DNA from: Apiotrichum sp. Y4204
Taxonomy: Eukaryota > Basidiomycota > Tremellomycetes > Trichosporonales > Trichosporonaceae
NCBI GenBank assembly: GCA_025531455.1
Contig: JAMYHL010000001.1
Location: 1,116,001 to 1,180,000, forward strand
Reading direction: 5' to 3'
Length of the DNA: 64,000 nt
The position numbers and the translations under genes are program-made. The notes beneath the pieces are model-generated. The model made no database searches, was not told the origin of the DNA, and saw only the letters and a program-made list of their open reading frames with translations. Positions 1-13,184 of the stretch are shown piece after piece (the first letter of the stretch is position 1; every line of letters begins with the position of its first letter).

Positions 1-179
1 TGGGAACGGTGGGGTTCCTCCCACGGCCGCGCTCCATTCCCACCAGCTCCAACACCCGAACCCCAACTACCACACCTGCCCCAGCACTCCGCACTCCAAC
101 ATCCACGCTCCACAGCCCCGCGCAAGAGCATGACGCCTCGCCTGCATCGATGCCCGAGCTCCCGTACTGACTCTCCCAG

Positions 180-1699
180 CTCCGCGCGCCCCTCGCGGCC
201 CGCAACTTCTCGGCCTCGAGCCCCGCCTCGGCCGTCTCCCTCAAGGAGCGCCTCCAGGAGATCATCCCCAAGGAGATCGAGAACGTCAAGCAGGTCCGCA
301 AGGACTTTGGCGACAAGTCGTTCGGTGAGGTCACCGTCGACCAGGCCTACGGTGGTATGCGTGGCATCAAGGTGCGTATCCGAGCAGACCAGACGCGCTA
401 GCGGCAATGGCGGGTGAGATCGGACACCGGGTGGTGACCTCTGGTTACGACCCGGTATCTCGGCCCCAACCCGCTTTGATGCTTGCTACCTCGCCCGCTC
501 TCTCCCAATCCCCCGCGCATTCAGCTAACCCCCAGGGCCTCATCTGGGAGGGCTCCGTCCTCGACGCCGACGAGGGTATCCGTTTCCGCGGCCTCACCAT
601 CCCCGAGGCTCAGGCCGCTCTCCCCAAGGCCCCCGGTGGCTCCGAGCCCCTCCCCGAGGGTCTCTTCTGGCTCCTCGTCACTGGCGAGGTCCCCACCGAG
701 GAGCAGGTCCGTGGCCTCTCCGCCGAGTGGGCCGCCCGCGCCGAGATCCCCGACTTTGTCAAGGAGCTCATTGACCGCTGCCCCAACACCCTCCACCCCA
801 TGTCGCAGTTCTCGCTCGCCGTGACCGCCCTCAACCACGACTCGGCCTTTGCCAAGGCGTACGCCCAGGGTGTCCACAAGCGTGACTACTGGCAGTCCAC
901 CTACGAGGACGCCATGGACCTCATTGCCAAGCTCCCCGCCATTGCCGGCCGCATCTTCCGCAACGTCTACGGCGACGGCAAGCTCCCCCCCATTGACCCC
1001 AAGAAGGACTACTCGGCCAACCTTGCCACCCTCCTCGGCTACGGCGAGAACGAGGAGTTTGTTGAGCTTATGCGTCTCTACATCACCATCCACTCGGACC
1101 ACGAGGGTGGCAACGTCTCGGCCCACACTGGCCACCTTGTCGGCTCGGCCCTCTCGGACCCCTTCCTCTCGTTTGCCGCTTCGCTGAACGGTCTCGCCGG
1201 CCCCCTCCACGGTCTTGCCAACCAGGAGGTCCTCCGCTGGCTCCAGAAGATGCGCTCCGAGGTCGGTGAGAACCCCACCGACGAGGCCGTCGCCGAGTAC
1301 GTCTGGAAGACCCTCAAGGGCGGACAGGTCGTCCCCGGTTACGGCCACGCCGTCCTCCGCAAGACCGACCCGCGTTACACTGCCCAGCGCGAGTTTGCCC
1401 TCCGCCACCTCCCCGACGACTCGTTCTTCAAGCTTGTTGGCCAGATCTACAAGATTGTCCCCAACATTCTCCTCGAGGCCGGCAAGGCCAAGAACCCCTG
1501 GCCCAACGTTGACGCCCACTCGGGTGTCCTCCTCACCTACTACGGCCTCAACCAGCAGGACTTCTACACCGTCCTGTTCGGTGTCTCGCGCGCCTTTGGT
1601 GTCGCGTCGCAGCTCATCTGGGACCGTGCCCTCGGCATGCCCCTCGAGCGCCCCAAGTCGTACTCGACTGAGGCTATCAAGAAGATGTTCTCCAAGTAA
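180..1699 (+). CDS. CIT1: Citrate synthase, mitochondrial (5' exon missing)
   Basis: Condenses acetyl-CoA and oxaloacetate to citrate in the mitochondrial TCA cycle. Visible exons are 180-371 and 536-1699, with a 164-nt intron; 451 residues are present. The first visible residues ([13 protein letters not shown]) read like the end of a mitochondrial presequence. Catalytic-site blocks are intact: [24 protein letters not shown] and [10 protein letters not shown] carry the two active-site His and the Asp of the family. In this frame a TGA lies just upstream of 180, and bases 164-179 look like an intron 3' end (CTGAC branch, then CAG). The starting ATG is therefore on an exon before the window, or in its first few bases. 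The ATG at 130 is in another frame. The long open frame on the opposite strand is a shadow. Confidence 0.95.
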
Positions 1700-4512
1700 G
1701 CGCCGCAATGCGCAAGGATACGTCGTACGTGTCACGGGCGCGGGGTCCCTTAGAACCCCCCGCCACTGGAGAGGCATCACTGGGAAGAAGGATATCTGTA
1801 GCAGAAATTCTTCATAGGTACTGGCAGCAGTAACACTAGAAAGCAGAACATCAAAATGCGAGTGTGCTTATTGTACGAGATGCACTTGTGCGGATACGAG
1901 CATGCGAGCATGGGGAGCATGAGCAGCACGAGGAGCGAAGCGACTAGTGAGCAGAGTGAGCGATAGCGGCCAGCAGTGGACTGCATGAGCGCCTTCCAAA
2001 GGCCGCGACACGGGTAGCGCGTGCAAAGTCGGCGTACCCGCGTAGCATGCCAGTTAGTCCAGGGCACACCAGGGCCCAGCTACGAATCGATACTAGACAC
2101 TCGATATCCCCGAGCCCGAGCTGGAATATACATAGAACAGCGCGACCGAGCCCACGTCAGCGCCGGCCGCGCCCCCCGCGCGCGCGCACGGCATCGCATG
2201 ATCGCATGCCGGCGTTTCCTCGTCGGTTAGTCGCCGATCGACATGCATGATCATCTGGACCTCTGGATATGGATATGGGACACGGAACACGGGACACTGA
2301 CGACGGCGGCTGGCTCTCGGAGAGAAGAAATAAGTTGGACGGCCAGAAAAAAGAGAACACGAGATAGGTCGCTGGTCGCTCGTCACTGGCACGTTGTCAC
2401 CTCCAATGAATGCCCTGAGGCAGGATCAGGATGTCGATTTTCGAATTTCATCCATCCTGTACTCCTGTTTTGCGGGAATGGCGCGTCCGCCCGTCTCCCA
2501 CCCCCCCTTCGTCCGCCGAGGACGCGTGCGTGCTGACCAGAATCTCAGTGCACGCGGCTATCTCCCAAGCTCCCAAGCCCATCGCGCCGCGGTTCAAGGA
2601 AAAGTTAGAAAAAGTAAAAAAATAAAATAAAATGTCGCACTTGGGATGGATGGGACCACCGGCCCCGGCCCCCTCTCCCGGTCTGACTCTGTTCCGGTGT
2701 GCCGGGGGGACATGGGGACAATGCCTGTGCCGGGGGGACATGGGGACAATGCCAATGCCGCCGGCCCAGCGTAGCGTCGCGCGACCCTGAGACGCACACC
2801 CGATCCCGACATCCAACCACGCGAGCCGAGGGCCTGAGGGTCTGAGAGCCGAATGCTTGGCGCGTGTTGAGCGCGGGCGCCGCGAGCCGCGGAACAAGCC
2901 GAGCCCGCCGTTGGTCCCCGTTGCTAGCATGCTAGTTGGCCCGATATCCCCGCCTGCAATGTCTGTGAGGCCTGGGAAGGGGGTTTCGGCGTGTCGTCCG
3001 ATGAGGAGTTGGAGGCGGGGTTCGGTATGCTTTGAGAGTGCTGGAGTACTGGAGTACTGGAGCTCGCCAAATTTTTTCTTGTTACCTCGGGTACTTGGTC
3101 TGCTCGCTTCACTCGGACAATGTTCGGGAGTACTCTCCTGCTGTGGACTGCGTCATGACATCTGATCGGGATCACAATTCAACCATGACACCATGGCCAT
3201 TCTTGTGATGGACGGCGCTCCCCGCTTATCTGTTATCATTATCAGGTGGGCATCGGGCGCAGGACTAAAAAAAAAATTGTACAAGAGGCGAAGCGCGTAG
3301 TGTGCCGTAGTGGATGCAACCGCGTCACAGCCGTAGCCGGCAGCCGTATACATACCTTTGTCGCCGCTAGGAGCGCCAGGACGGAATGCACGGATCCCAC
3401 AAGCCGGGTGCAGCCGGCGTAGTTTGTGGATCGTGGATCGTGGATCGTGGGATTCTGTCGGAGTTGGAATGTTCCGCGTTGTGGGTTGTGCTTTGCGGCT
3501 TTGCGTGTATGCTTTTGCTTGTCTGTTCATTTCTACTGTGGTGGCGCGGGCTGGCGAGCAAGACGCCATCACATCCACCCATCCACCTTGTAACTGGCAA
3601 CTACTGGCAACTACTGGCAGCTGGGAAGCGTCCATCTCGTCACCATCAACATTAACGTGGACATCCGATCTGGCATAGAGCAATATCCTGTTTCTTTCTG
3701 TTTTGCACCGTCTCATGTTCTGTACATGGTCGCTCATACCGAGCTGCAGCGCTAACCTCCCTCCTCAACTGCTCACCGGCCGCTGACGATGGCATCGCCC
3801 CAGGCATGATGGGGTGACCGCCCACACGGCTCAGGCCCACCGGCTGATCTTGTGCGGGGCCGCAAATGCCAGGTGACTTTCTCTGCGTGGCACAGCGGAC
3901 ATGGACATCCTTTGGCGCTCTGGCAGCGCATGGCAGCATGTTATGACAGGTGTGCACGGTTTATCCGCGTGGTTGATGCATGTGGGCTCGGCCGAGGCTG
4001 CTAGCTGTACTGTACCTGCTGGCTGCCCATGATCCGAGATTGCGCTCCCTCGACACGACCCGGGCACTGTCCCCACACACCAGATGGCGTTGTGGCGTTC
4101 CTCAACTCCCAAGCATTGCTCTTGCTCTTGGTCCTTGGCCCTTGGGCGTGTTGTGTTGGTACTCGACTCGTTGCTGACAATATGATGATGTCGAGTTGCA
4201 AGGTTGCGAGTTGCTTTGAGTTGTTTAATGCTACTTCTCTCCTGGGGGCGACAGCGACCGCCCAATTGCCCCACGCCCCGTTCGGATCCGAGCCACGCGA
4301 ATCCCACGTAGTATGACCATGGCTGGTTCGCGGTTCGGATCCGATCCGAGAGTCATCGTCGTCGAGAAGATATGACCTCCACTCCGCTCTTTCGTCACTC
4401 CTTGTGCTTGTTCTTCTTCTTCTTGGCCACGTCCGATTGCTTTGAACATCATCCACTTTCATCTCTCTCAACTCTCTTATCCACCTCGACACACTTACAC
4501 ATACCACACACG
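1700..4512. other. Intergenic region between CIT1 and EFL1
   Basis: These 2.8 kb hold the 3' flank of citrate synthase and the promoter side of EFL1. I see no convincing exon, tRNA or transposon. A perfect 28-bp duplication lies at 2698-2753. A short 'gtggatc' repeat lies near 3424-3451, and a pyrimidine-rich leader precedes the EFL1 start at about 4380-4510. Confidence 0.6.
2698..2753. repeat. Perfect 28-bp tandem duplication
   Basis: Two identical head-to-tail copies, 2698-2725 and 2726-2753, each beginning tgtgccgggg and ending acaatgcc. They are noncoding and have no known function. Confidence 0.9.
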
Positions 4513-7500
4513 ATGGCAATCCCAGGACAGGGCTTTGCCGTTCCCCTAGCGAACACCAGAGTGGGTACCAATCGCGGAACCCGGCTGTGTGCTGACGCGC
4601 GTCCCTTTCATCTCCCATCGCATCTCCATCGTCCACTGTTATTAACCCACCTACTCACGCCCCCAGAATGTCACAATCGTCGCACATGTCGACCACGGCA
4701 AGACGTCCTTTGCCGACTCGCTCCTCTCCTCGAACAACATTATCTCGTCGCGCATGGCGGGAAAACTCCGGTTCCTCGACTCGCGCGAGGACGAGCAGGA
4801 GCGCGGAATCACCATGGAGAGCAGTGCGGTGAGTGGAGGCGTGGGCGAGAGCTAGAAGCTCTATGAATACTACAGCTCTTGGTCCTACCTCAAATTCCCC
4901 GCCGGGCTCTACTCACTCCCACCCCAGGTATCGCTCCGCTTCGACATGATGCGCATGACCCCCGACGGGCCCAAGCCGTCCAAGCACATCTGTAATGTCA
5001 TTGATACGCCGGGCCACGTCGACTTTGCGTTCGAGGTCAGCACAGCCAGCCGGCTGTGTGACGGTGCCCTTGTGCTCGTCGATGTATGGGAGGGCGTGTG
5101 CACACAGGTGAGTTGGGGGAAGGAGATGGAGACCGGCCGAGATTCTGCATTTGTTGGCAGTTTCTTGCACCACCAATCTACTCGGGCCTCAGGTCCTGCT
5201 GCCCTTTCTCAGTTTTGTGCTGACCACAGACCATCGCTGTTCTGCGGCAAGCGTGGATCGACCGACTTCGCCCGATGCTCGTCATCAACAAAATGGACCG
5301 TCTTATCACAGAATTGCAGCTCACGCCCACCGAGGCGTACCACCACATTGCGCGGTTGATCGAGCAGGTGAATGCTGTAATGGGCTCGTTCTACGCGAGC
5401 GAGCGCATGGAGGACGACTTGCGATGGCGGGAGGCGCGCGAGAAACGCCTCGCCGAGCGTCAGGAGCGTGCAGCTGCCGGAGAAGTACCCGAAGGAACAG
5501 AACACGAAGACGTCGACGCAGAGTACGAGGAGCGCGAGGACGAGGACATTTACTTTTCACCAGAAAAGGGAAACGTCCTGTTTGCCTCTGCTATTGACGG
5601 CTGGGCGTTCCGCCTCGGCAAGTTTGCCAGGCTCTACGCCGACAAGCTCAAGATCAAGGAGGCAAACCTCCGCCGCGTACTCTGGGGCGACTGGTTCTTG
5701 GATCCCAAGCTGAAGCGCGTCGTTGGTGAGTTGACCATAGTAAGCTCTTATAGCTCACACAACAGGTCGCAAGGCGCTCAATGGTCGGCCGCTCAAGCCC
5801 CTCTTTGTGCAGTTTGTGCTCGAGAACATTTGGAAGGTGTACAACACCGTGCTCAACGAGTACAACCCCGACGCGGTGACCAAGATTGTATCGGCGCTCA
5901 ACATCCGCGTCGCCCCCCGCGACCTCAGGAGCAAAGACACGCGCAACCTTCTCACCATTATCATGCAGCAGTGGCTCCCCCTCTCGACAGCAACCTTCCA
6001 GGCGGTTGTGGACGTCATTCCCCCTCCGCCCGCAGCCCAGGCCGTCCGCTTGCCATTCATGCTCCACCCAGAGGAGGCGGCTGCGTCCTCCACCCCACTC
6101 CAGCCGGAGAACCCGCTCGAGCAGGCGCTCTACAAGTGTGACCAGTCACCATCTGTGCCTCTCGTGGCCTACGTCTCGAAAATGTTCGCCGTCCGCCGCT
6201 CTGAGCTGCCGGAATTCAAGCCTCGCGAGATGACCGCGGAGGAGATGCGCGAACGCGGGCGAGAGGAGCGCGCACGCCGCGCCGCACTTATCGCGGCTGG
6301 CGCTTCGGCTGATGTGCTGGCCAAGCCGCTTGAGGACCTGACGTTCCACGATGAACGCGGCGTGCAGCCAGAACAGGAGCCAGAGGACGGCGAGATCCTT
6401 CTCGGCTTTGGACGCGTCTTCTCCTCGGTGCTCAAGCGTGGCGAAGTCGTTCGCGCGACCTTGCCGAAATACGACGCGGGCCTGGGCCCCACACACCCCC
6501 GCAACGCAAAATACATCAAAACAGCGACCATCTCCGACCTGTACATGATGATGGGCCGTGACCTCACCCCAGTGGAGGAGGTTCCCGCCGGCCACGTTTG
6601 TGCCATGGGTGGACTTGCGGGCATCATCCCCCGCAGCGCGACTCTCTGCGGTGGCACCGACGACGAGCTTATCAACCTCGCCGGTGTCGGGATGACCACT
6701 GCGCCAATCGTGCGTGTTGCGCTTGAGCCCGAGAACCCAGGTGAGTTACTAATGTTCTTCACGACCTCTGACCGCAGCCGACATGCCCAAGCTCGTTGAG
6801 GGGTTGCAGATCCTCGAGCAGGCCGACCCGTGTGCGCAGTACCTGGTGCAAGAGACTGGCGAGCACGTCATTCTTGCTGCGGGCGAAATCCACCTGCAGC
6901 GCTGCATCAAGGATCTGCGCGAGCGCTTTGCAAAATGCGAGATCCAGCAGTCCGAGGCGATTGTTCCGTTCCGCGAGACAGCTGTTCGTGCGCCGGACAT
7001 GGCAGCTGTGAAGACTGCCGGTGCCTCGCGCGGTACCATCAAGGGTACGGTCTACGACGGCCTGGTGGACTTTACTCTCCGTGCCGTTCCGCTTCCTACT
7101 CCTGTTATCGAGTTCCTTCTTGCACACCAGGCAACGATTGGCAGCATGCTGGTGCATCGCCGCCGGACAGGCGAGGATGATGACGAAGAGGAGGCAGATC
7201 AGCGGGAACGCGACGAGGCCGACACGGGCGCCACGCGCGCACTCACCCCGGAGCAGTTCTGGGCTGAGCTCTCCGCCCGCTTCGACAAGGCTGGCGGTGA
7301 GTGGGTCGGCGCTGTGGAGAGGATCTGGACGTTTGGCCCGAAGAAGGTCGGTGCCAATGTCCTCCTCGACCCGCCAGGACACCAGGCGCTCCGTCTTCGC
7401 GGCAGGCAGGAGGTGTTTGCAAAGTCGCTTGCGGAGGGCAAGAGCGCCGAGGAGGCGCTGGCCACCGCCGAAGCTGCCGAGGCGGAGGCCAAGGGCGGCG

Positions 7501-8284
7501 AGGCAGAAGCCAAGGTCATGGTCGCCGAGGCCGATGCTGCCGATGAGCGCGCCGCTGCTGCCCGCCTGCTCCGCGACTTTGACCACTCAATCGAAACCGG
7601 CTTCCAGATGGCCACGTTCCAGGGCCCGCTGTGCGCCGAACCCGTGGTCGGCATGGCGTGGGTCGTGGAGGACGTGCAGTACAACCCCGAGGAGGGTGAA
7701 CAGGGTGGGTAGCTGGAGACTTTTAGAAAGCTTACCCTCAGCCGGCCGTGCATCCGCCGTCGTCGGAGCTCTCATTTCCAGTGTGCGCGACGCTGCCCGC
7801 CAGGGCTTGCTAGACTGGAGCCCGCGCATCAAGCTCGCAATGTACACTTGCGACATCCAAGCTTCGAGTGAGTCCCATCACTTGGATCCATCGCTGACGT
7901 GCAGCCGACGTGCTCGGTAAAGTATACGCTGTCGTTGCGCGGCGCCGCGGCCGCATCGTGAGCGAGGAGATGAAGGAGGGCACCTCATTCTTCACGATCC
8001 GGGCCATGCTGCCTGTCGTCGAGTCGTTCGGGTTCGCCGACGAGATCCGGAAGCGCACGTCGGGCGCGGCGTCCCCGCAACTCATTTTCAGCGGGTACGA
8101 GACGCTCGACCTCGACCCCTTCTGGGTACCCACGACGATCGAGGAGCTCGAGGACCTCGGCGAAAAGGCCGACCGCGCCAACGTGGCAAAACTCTACGTC
8201 GACGGCGTCAGGAAGCGCAAGGGCATGTTTGTCGAGCGCAAGATTGTCGAGAGCGCAGAGAAGCAGCGCACGCTCAAGCGATAA
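4513..8284 (+). CDS. EFL1: Elongation factor-like GTPase 1 (60S maturation)
   Basis: EF-2-like cytoplasmic GTPase (Ria1/Efl1) that, with Sdo1/SBDS, evicts Tif6/eIF6 from late pre-60S subunits. Eight exons: 4513-4560, 4667-4828, 4928-5107, 5230-5725, 5766-6740, 6778-7704, 7742-7867, 7905-8284. All junctions keep frame, giving 1097 residues, which fits the family (about 1100). G motifs: AHVDHGKT (residues 22-29), [22 protein letters not shown]. Ria1-type features that separate it from EF-2 are the [13 protein letters not shown] stretch and a charged insertion after NKMDR (EREDEDIYF). The C-terminal half has the EF-2 domain order, ending in [12 protein letters not shown]. The start ATG follows a pyrimidine-rich leader, and the first exon codes only 16 residues. 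EF-2 itself is unlikely because of the insertions and length. Confidence 0.95.
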
Positions 8285-9994
8285 ACGTACGGGGTGAGAT
8301 CGGAGATTGGGCACGGCGAGGGTTTGCTTTGCTGCTAGATTCACATCGCTAGGTATCCATATCCACATCCTGCAGAGCATCGAGAACCGACACTGATCCT
8401 GACTCATGGTGCTGACGAGCTGGCAGAGGCTACCTGAAGCTGGCCTCGGCCAGCGTGACTAACCAAACTCTACTCTACGTTCATGCTCTCAGGATTGCGT
8501 GCCCGCCGATTCACGTGCTCCACCCACCCTCGCACAGATTGCACCTTGGCAATAAAGATATCCGATACAGTACAAGCATAAAACGAGGCGTCGGCGTCTG
8601 GCCCGACGGACGACCTAGGGGGACGGGCCTCGGAGGACGGCCTTGGAGGACGGCCTGAGTGGGGAAGACAGACGAATGGCGTGATAATCTCCGATAAGCA
8701 GACGCATGACCCCGCATGACCCGCATCGCCGCATCGCCGCACCATGGGCGAGGCAAGCGAGCGGGTAGTGCCGCCTGGAAAGCGTGCAGGCAGGTGTCCA
8801 GCTTGCAGACCCAGACCCCAAATCCCAGCAACGGCGACGCCGACGCCGAGGCACCCCGAAACCTTCCAGTGGGCTTTCAAGGTTGGCCATGCGTTCCAGC
8901 GTGACGGTGACAGACAGCATAGCATAGCAGACAGGGAGGAAAAAGAGGCGTACGTAGAGGGTAGAGGGTAGGTGGGAATAAGCTCTTGCCTGGAGCTAGA
9001 GCTTGGGATATTCTGGCGCCGAGCTTGATCTACAGTACTGATCTACCGCCTGATCCACCGACGACGACGCCCGACGCCGCATACCCGCCCGCGCCGCCTG
9101 TCGATCCGCCACCCCACGCCCGTCCCTGTTGGCGTTATGCCGGGTGTGAGTTCATTTAGTTGTTTACTGGGCCAGGGGAGAGTAGCTTGAGTGTGGCACA
9201 TTGGTGCCGGACCCTATGCGGTCATTTCCCATCAGCGCTTGTCATTCTGAAGGTTGTTCTCCGTCCTGCTGGTGTCATTCATGTCACGCTGGAATCGTGG
9301 GCGAACCTTGTCCCGATGATTACACCTGATTGCTCGATTAAACTCGGGGAATCAGGAGCACGAGGCCTTCCCAGTGCCAAAGGAGCCCATTCTCTGCAAA
9401 TGCAACGTGCGTCTGCTCTTGCGTAGCGTCACGCGATGGCTAGCATCTCGCGGCATAGTATAGACAACGATACCCAGCTGCGTTCGTATACTGCAACTGA
9501 TGCGAGCCTGCACACTGGTGCGGCTCACTCTGGCCTATGGACGTGTAGAGGACGGGGGTATGGCGAACACACGGGGTAATAATAGCGGAATCGAGTAGAG
9601 GCAAAAAAAAATAAGAGCGATAGTGGCGGACCTTAAGAAAACCGCAGGTCAGAGGGCCGCCTGGGTCCCGGAAAAAGGAGGAGAGAAATGAAGCATGGTA
9701 ATGTACGTAGTTGAGAACGAGTGCGGTGTGTAAGGAGAGTAGCGGACCGGACACATATGACCCAAGAGAGGGGCAGGTTGGTGAGACAAAGATGTTGGAG
9801 GCGAGACAAGCACAAAAGTTCATGTTTTCAGATCCAAGTGGGTACGTGCGAACAATGAATGGGCGAGAACGAGATGGGACAATGCAAGTGCTGAATGGTC
9901 GTGGGACGGGGCAATGATGAGTTTAGTGGGGCTGCTGGAAGGGGAAGGGTGGGCGGTGGTTCCTGCGTTGTTAACTCGGTTCGGGGGCAGTAAG
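8285..9994. other. Convergent intergenic region, EFL1 / C2H2 factor
   Basis: A 1.7-kb gap between two converging genes. It should hold both 3' UTRs. I found no coding exon, tRNA box or repeat array in it. Confidence 0.55.
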
Positions 9995-12900
9995 CTAGAC
10001 GCACCACCTGTTCCAGGCGGGGTCACCAGCCTCGTCGTTGCCCTCCTTGTGCATCTCCTCCGTGTTGATCGGGGCAAGCAGGTTGGGGTGGTTGGAGTAG
10101 GACATGTACATAGGCTTGCCGTCGGGGCCAAGAGGATGGCCGGCCTGGTGGTGCGTGTTGGGGGAGGGCAGGGGACTCCTGCGGTACGGGTGGTGGCGCA
10201 TGTCGTCCTTGGGAGACGCGCCGTAGCGCGAGAAGGTCGACGAGGTGGCCGAGTCGGGGACGTCCTTGTTGCGCATGACGTCAAAGTAGCTGCCCTCCGG
10301 GGTCTCAGTCGTGCTGCTGGTGCGAGCCGAGGAGAGAGTTCCCGAGTCGAGGCTGCTGAGTGCCGGGTCGATGACCGCAGACTCGGAAGCCTCTGCAGAG
10401 TTGCCCGTCGAACGACCGTTCTGCTGAGCTTCGCTCGGCGTGAGGATAATCTGGCTGGGCTGATCCGAGCTCTGGCGAGGGGGGAGAGTCGACAGAGGCG
10501 GAGGTGCAGAGGGGTGGGAGAAGCTCATCGCGTTGGAGCCGTACGCTCCGTCCTTGTCCTTGTCATTCTTGGACGACGCGGACGAGTTGCTGTTCGTGGG
10601 AGGCGTAGAAGGCGAGAGGTCCGGCGGGGGTCCGTTGAGGGGGAAACTGGGAGTGATGGGAGCAGTCGCACCCTCCTCACCGCGGCATCCACGAACCATC
10701 CAGTGGCGTCGGAGAGCGTCCTTGCGGGAGAAACTACCTTGTCAGACATTGAAGCTCCATCAAAGTACTCACGTCTTGCCACACTTCTCACAGCCATAGG
10801 GTTTGACGCTCAGGTGAATGCGCTTGTGGCGCTTGAGGTCGTGGTTGCGGTTGAAGGACTGGACACACTGGTCACACTTGAACGGACGGTCCACAAGGGG
10901 GACACGAGCGCCAAAGCTGTAGCCAATGTTGGGACCACCAGAAGCCATGTTGATAGAGTTGGTCGATCCGTGGCGGACCAGAGGAGGGAGGCCGTTCTCG
11001 GCACCGTGAACGAGCGCCGGAGAAGACATGCTCGGGAGATAGTTGCCGTAGGGAGCGCTCGAGTAGTTGGGGTAGGACAGGGACCGCGGCATATCGAGAG
11101 CTGTCGGCATTCCGTAGGGAGAAGGCGAGTAGTAGCCACCGCCCTGCTGCGCGTAGAGGTTGGTGCCGCGCGGCGAGTGCTGTGCCGAGGCATACGGAGC
11201 ACCAGGACGGGCAGCCTGGTAGTAGGGGCTGGTGGCGGTCGGAGACGGCTGCGACGAGATTCCAGTTGCACCCATCATGGAGAACGAGGGCACCCGAGCA
11301 AGGGGTGCGGGAGGAGGAGCACGAGCGGTCTCGCCAGAGACGGACCTGTACGTCACGGGATGGCTTCCAGAGTACGTGGGGTACGTGCTGCTGGTGGTGT
11401 TTGCAGCGGCGCCGCCGGCGGGGGGAGAGATCTGGGGCTGCTGGCCACCACGGGCGTAGTAGCTGCTGTAGTCCTGGGACGCGGCCTGTTCAGAGTGCAT
11501 GGTGGCTGCGGGGCGGGAAGAACCTGGGATGGAAGAAAGAGGGGGAGGGGCGAAGGCGAAAGGAGAAGCGGATGTAGGAGGGGAAGTGGCCGATACGGTG
11601 TACGAGGGAGCAGCCGAGTACTAAGATTGTCAGTACGTGTCAGAGAACGAGAGAAAGACGAAGACGGAAGTGTGTGGATGCGGGATACGGGATGGAGGAT
11701 GGGATGATGAGAAGGAGAAACAGTTTAAGCACTCGTGCACATGTCGCGCTCGCACACACTCCGACACAAAAGATGTGGTGACGCGACAGACCGACCAACT
11801 GGTCGTCTGCACACCATCTTGTACGCTCTCCTCGCACCGCCAAGTGCGTGTCCTGGTGTCGATGCGTCGCGCCCAACCGTTGCCGAGAATGGCATCGGTG
11901 GCGGTACGCGTTGCACACACGAGCTCATTGAAGATTATATCAGTCCCTTCGGTGGCGCATGCTCCTGTGTCGTCTCCTCATGCTCGTCACGTCCATGTCG
12001 CGGCCCCGGTCCGATGTACTCGCAACAGAAGGACACGAGACAGGCGCCGTTCTCGAGATGGGGCCGACCGGCTTGGACTTTCGGGTTGCAAGTTACCACT
12101 TGTTCGGGTGCGGGGTCTGTCGTACACAATGTGCACATCTTCCGGCACTGCACATCTCCCAGGCACACACACACGCTCCAGTGTCCCAAATACTTTCTCC
12201 CACACTCTTGCCCATGAGATGCTTCTTGCGCCCCTTCAGAGGTCGAGAAGATATCCTGGCCGTGTGTGAAAGGTTCCTCGGCCTGTGGAGCGGAGCACAA
12301 TGAAGGCTCGGCGCTGGCCGTGTGGGTGGGACTAGACCGAAGAAATGTGTACGCGACCTGGTCCTCTTGTCCTTCGTCTTCGCGTACACCTCTCTGGCAT
12401 CTGCGTCCCGAGTCGCAGATGCTAGTCTTGGGAATAGGAGCAGGGCGTACATGGTGTCGGCGACTGGCGCCACCTGGTGCATGCGCACTGACCACCACCA
12501 TTGCTGCGCTCGACCCTCGACGGACAAGCCACCCGGCCCAGGCGTCCGGAGGCTGCCTGCCGCCGGAGAGGCCGTGTATGAAGAGGGCTCTGCCTAGTGA
12601 CAGGAAGAGAGGTCAAAGTGGTCGCCCAAAGCAAACCCTGAGTAATGACCTTGCTCTGTCTCACTTGCTGCGCAGCCCGGGTGCACTCCGGGTCCGAAGT
12701 GCGGGCAAGTGGGGCAGGAAGACCACGAGACAGGCCAAAGCGCAATCGTGGTAAAGGAGGGGTCAAGGCAAGAGAGAGTGGGAGTTCCTCAAGACAAGTG
12801 GAGGATGTGACCAAAGAGGTAACATGTTAGGTACGCCACATATGACCGAGGAACGTGGGTTGGGAGACAGGAAGGGTGCATGGCGAGTGGCCACGCATGG

Positions 12901-13184
12901 AAAGAGATGAGAAAGCAAGCAATTGGAGTTGAAGAAGGAAACAGTAGGATAGCAATAACCAAAAGGGTGGTGGTGACGAGGAGAACGAGATGGGCATGGT
13001 CATGAACATGAACATGAACATGAACATGAGGAGCGTAGGGGGATCGACACGACATGGAACAAGGCATGCACGGCATACACACGACGCTCATCACAATCTG
13101 GAATCGGACACTTACCTCGTCGCGTCTGTCACGAGCGTCGCGGTTGTCAAATGCGCCAGGCTGGGCGTAGTGGCCGTTGATCAT
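9995..13184 (-). CDS. C2H2 zinc-finger transcription factor, Crz1/Ace2-like fingers
   Basis: Likely DNA-binding regulator. Minimal model has three exons in transcript order: 13116-13184, 10773-11620, 9995-10733, in frame, 551 residues. Finger 1 uses C272, C275, H288, H292 (QSFNRNHDLKRHKRIH). Finger 2 uses C300, C303, H316 and C322 (KTFSRKDALRRH), a C2HC variant. Most of the rest is Ser/Pro/Tyr-rich and disordered. SQIILT at residues 399-404 resembles a weak calcineurin-docking (PxIxIT) site. Intron 1 is 1495 nt, far longer than elsewhere here. The ATG at 13184 is the first after an in-frame TAG on its exon, but that exon could also be entered by splicing at 13223, so further N-terminal exons are possible. 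The paired NHDLKRH/SRKDALRRH fingers are seen in fungal Ace2/Swi5 and in basidiomycete factors that may include Crz1. I cannot decide between them, so no symbol is given. Confidence 0.8.
11621..13115 (-). other. 1.5-kb intron of the C2H2 factor gene
   Basis: The donor GAG|GTAAGTG and the acceptor CTGACAATCTTAG|TAC are both good matches, and the phase is 0 on both sides. It contains a (catgaa)n microsatellite at 13001-13030. I see no exon I can defend inside it. Confidence 0.6.
13001..13030. repeat. Hexanucleotide microsatellite (catgaa)n
   Basis: Four perfect catgaa units followed by one imperfect unit, inside the long first intron of the C2H2 factor gene. Confidence 0.9.

Noticed and set aside
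130..417. Plus-strand ORF starting at the first ATG near the left edge as the citrate synthase start.
   Set aside because: It is in a different frame from the conserved citrate synthase residues; joining it would need an impossibly short intron.
521..1780. 419-codon open frame antisense to citrate synthase.
   Set aside because: It mirrors the coding strand: strong third-position G/C bias keeps the opposite strand open. The protein is low-complexity (Gly/Val/Leu/Glu) and resembles nothing.
9914..11707. 597-codon plus-strand open frame opposite the C2H2 factor.
   Set aside because: Arg/Gly/Val-rich shadow; the minus strand carries the zinc fingers and good splice sites.
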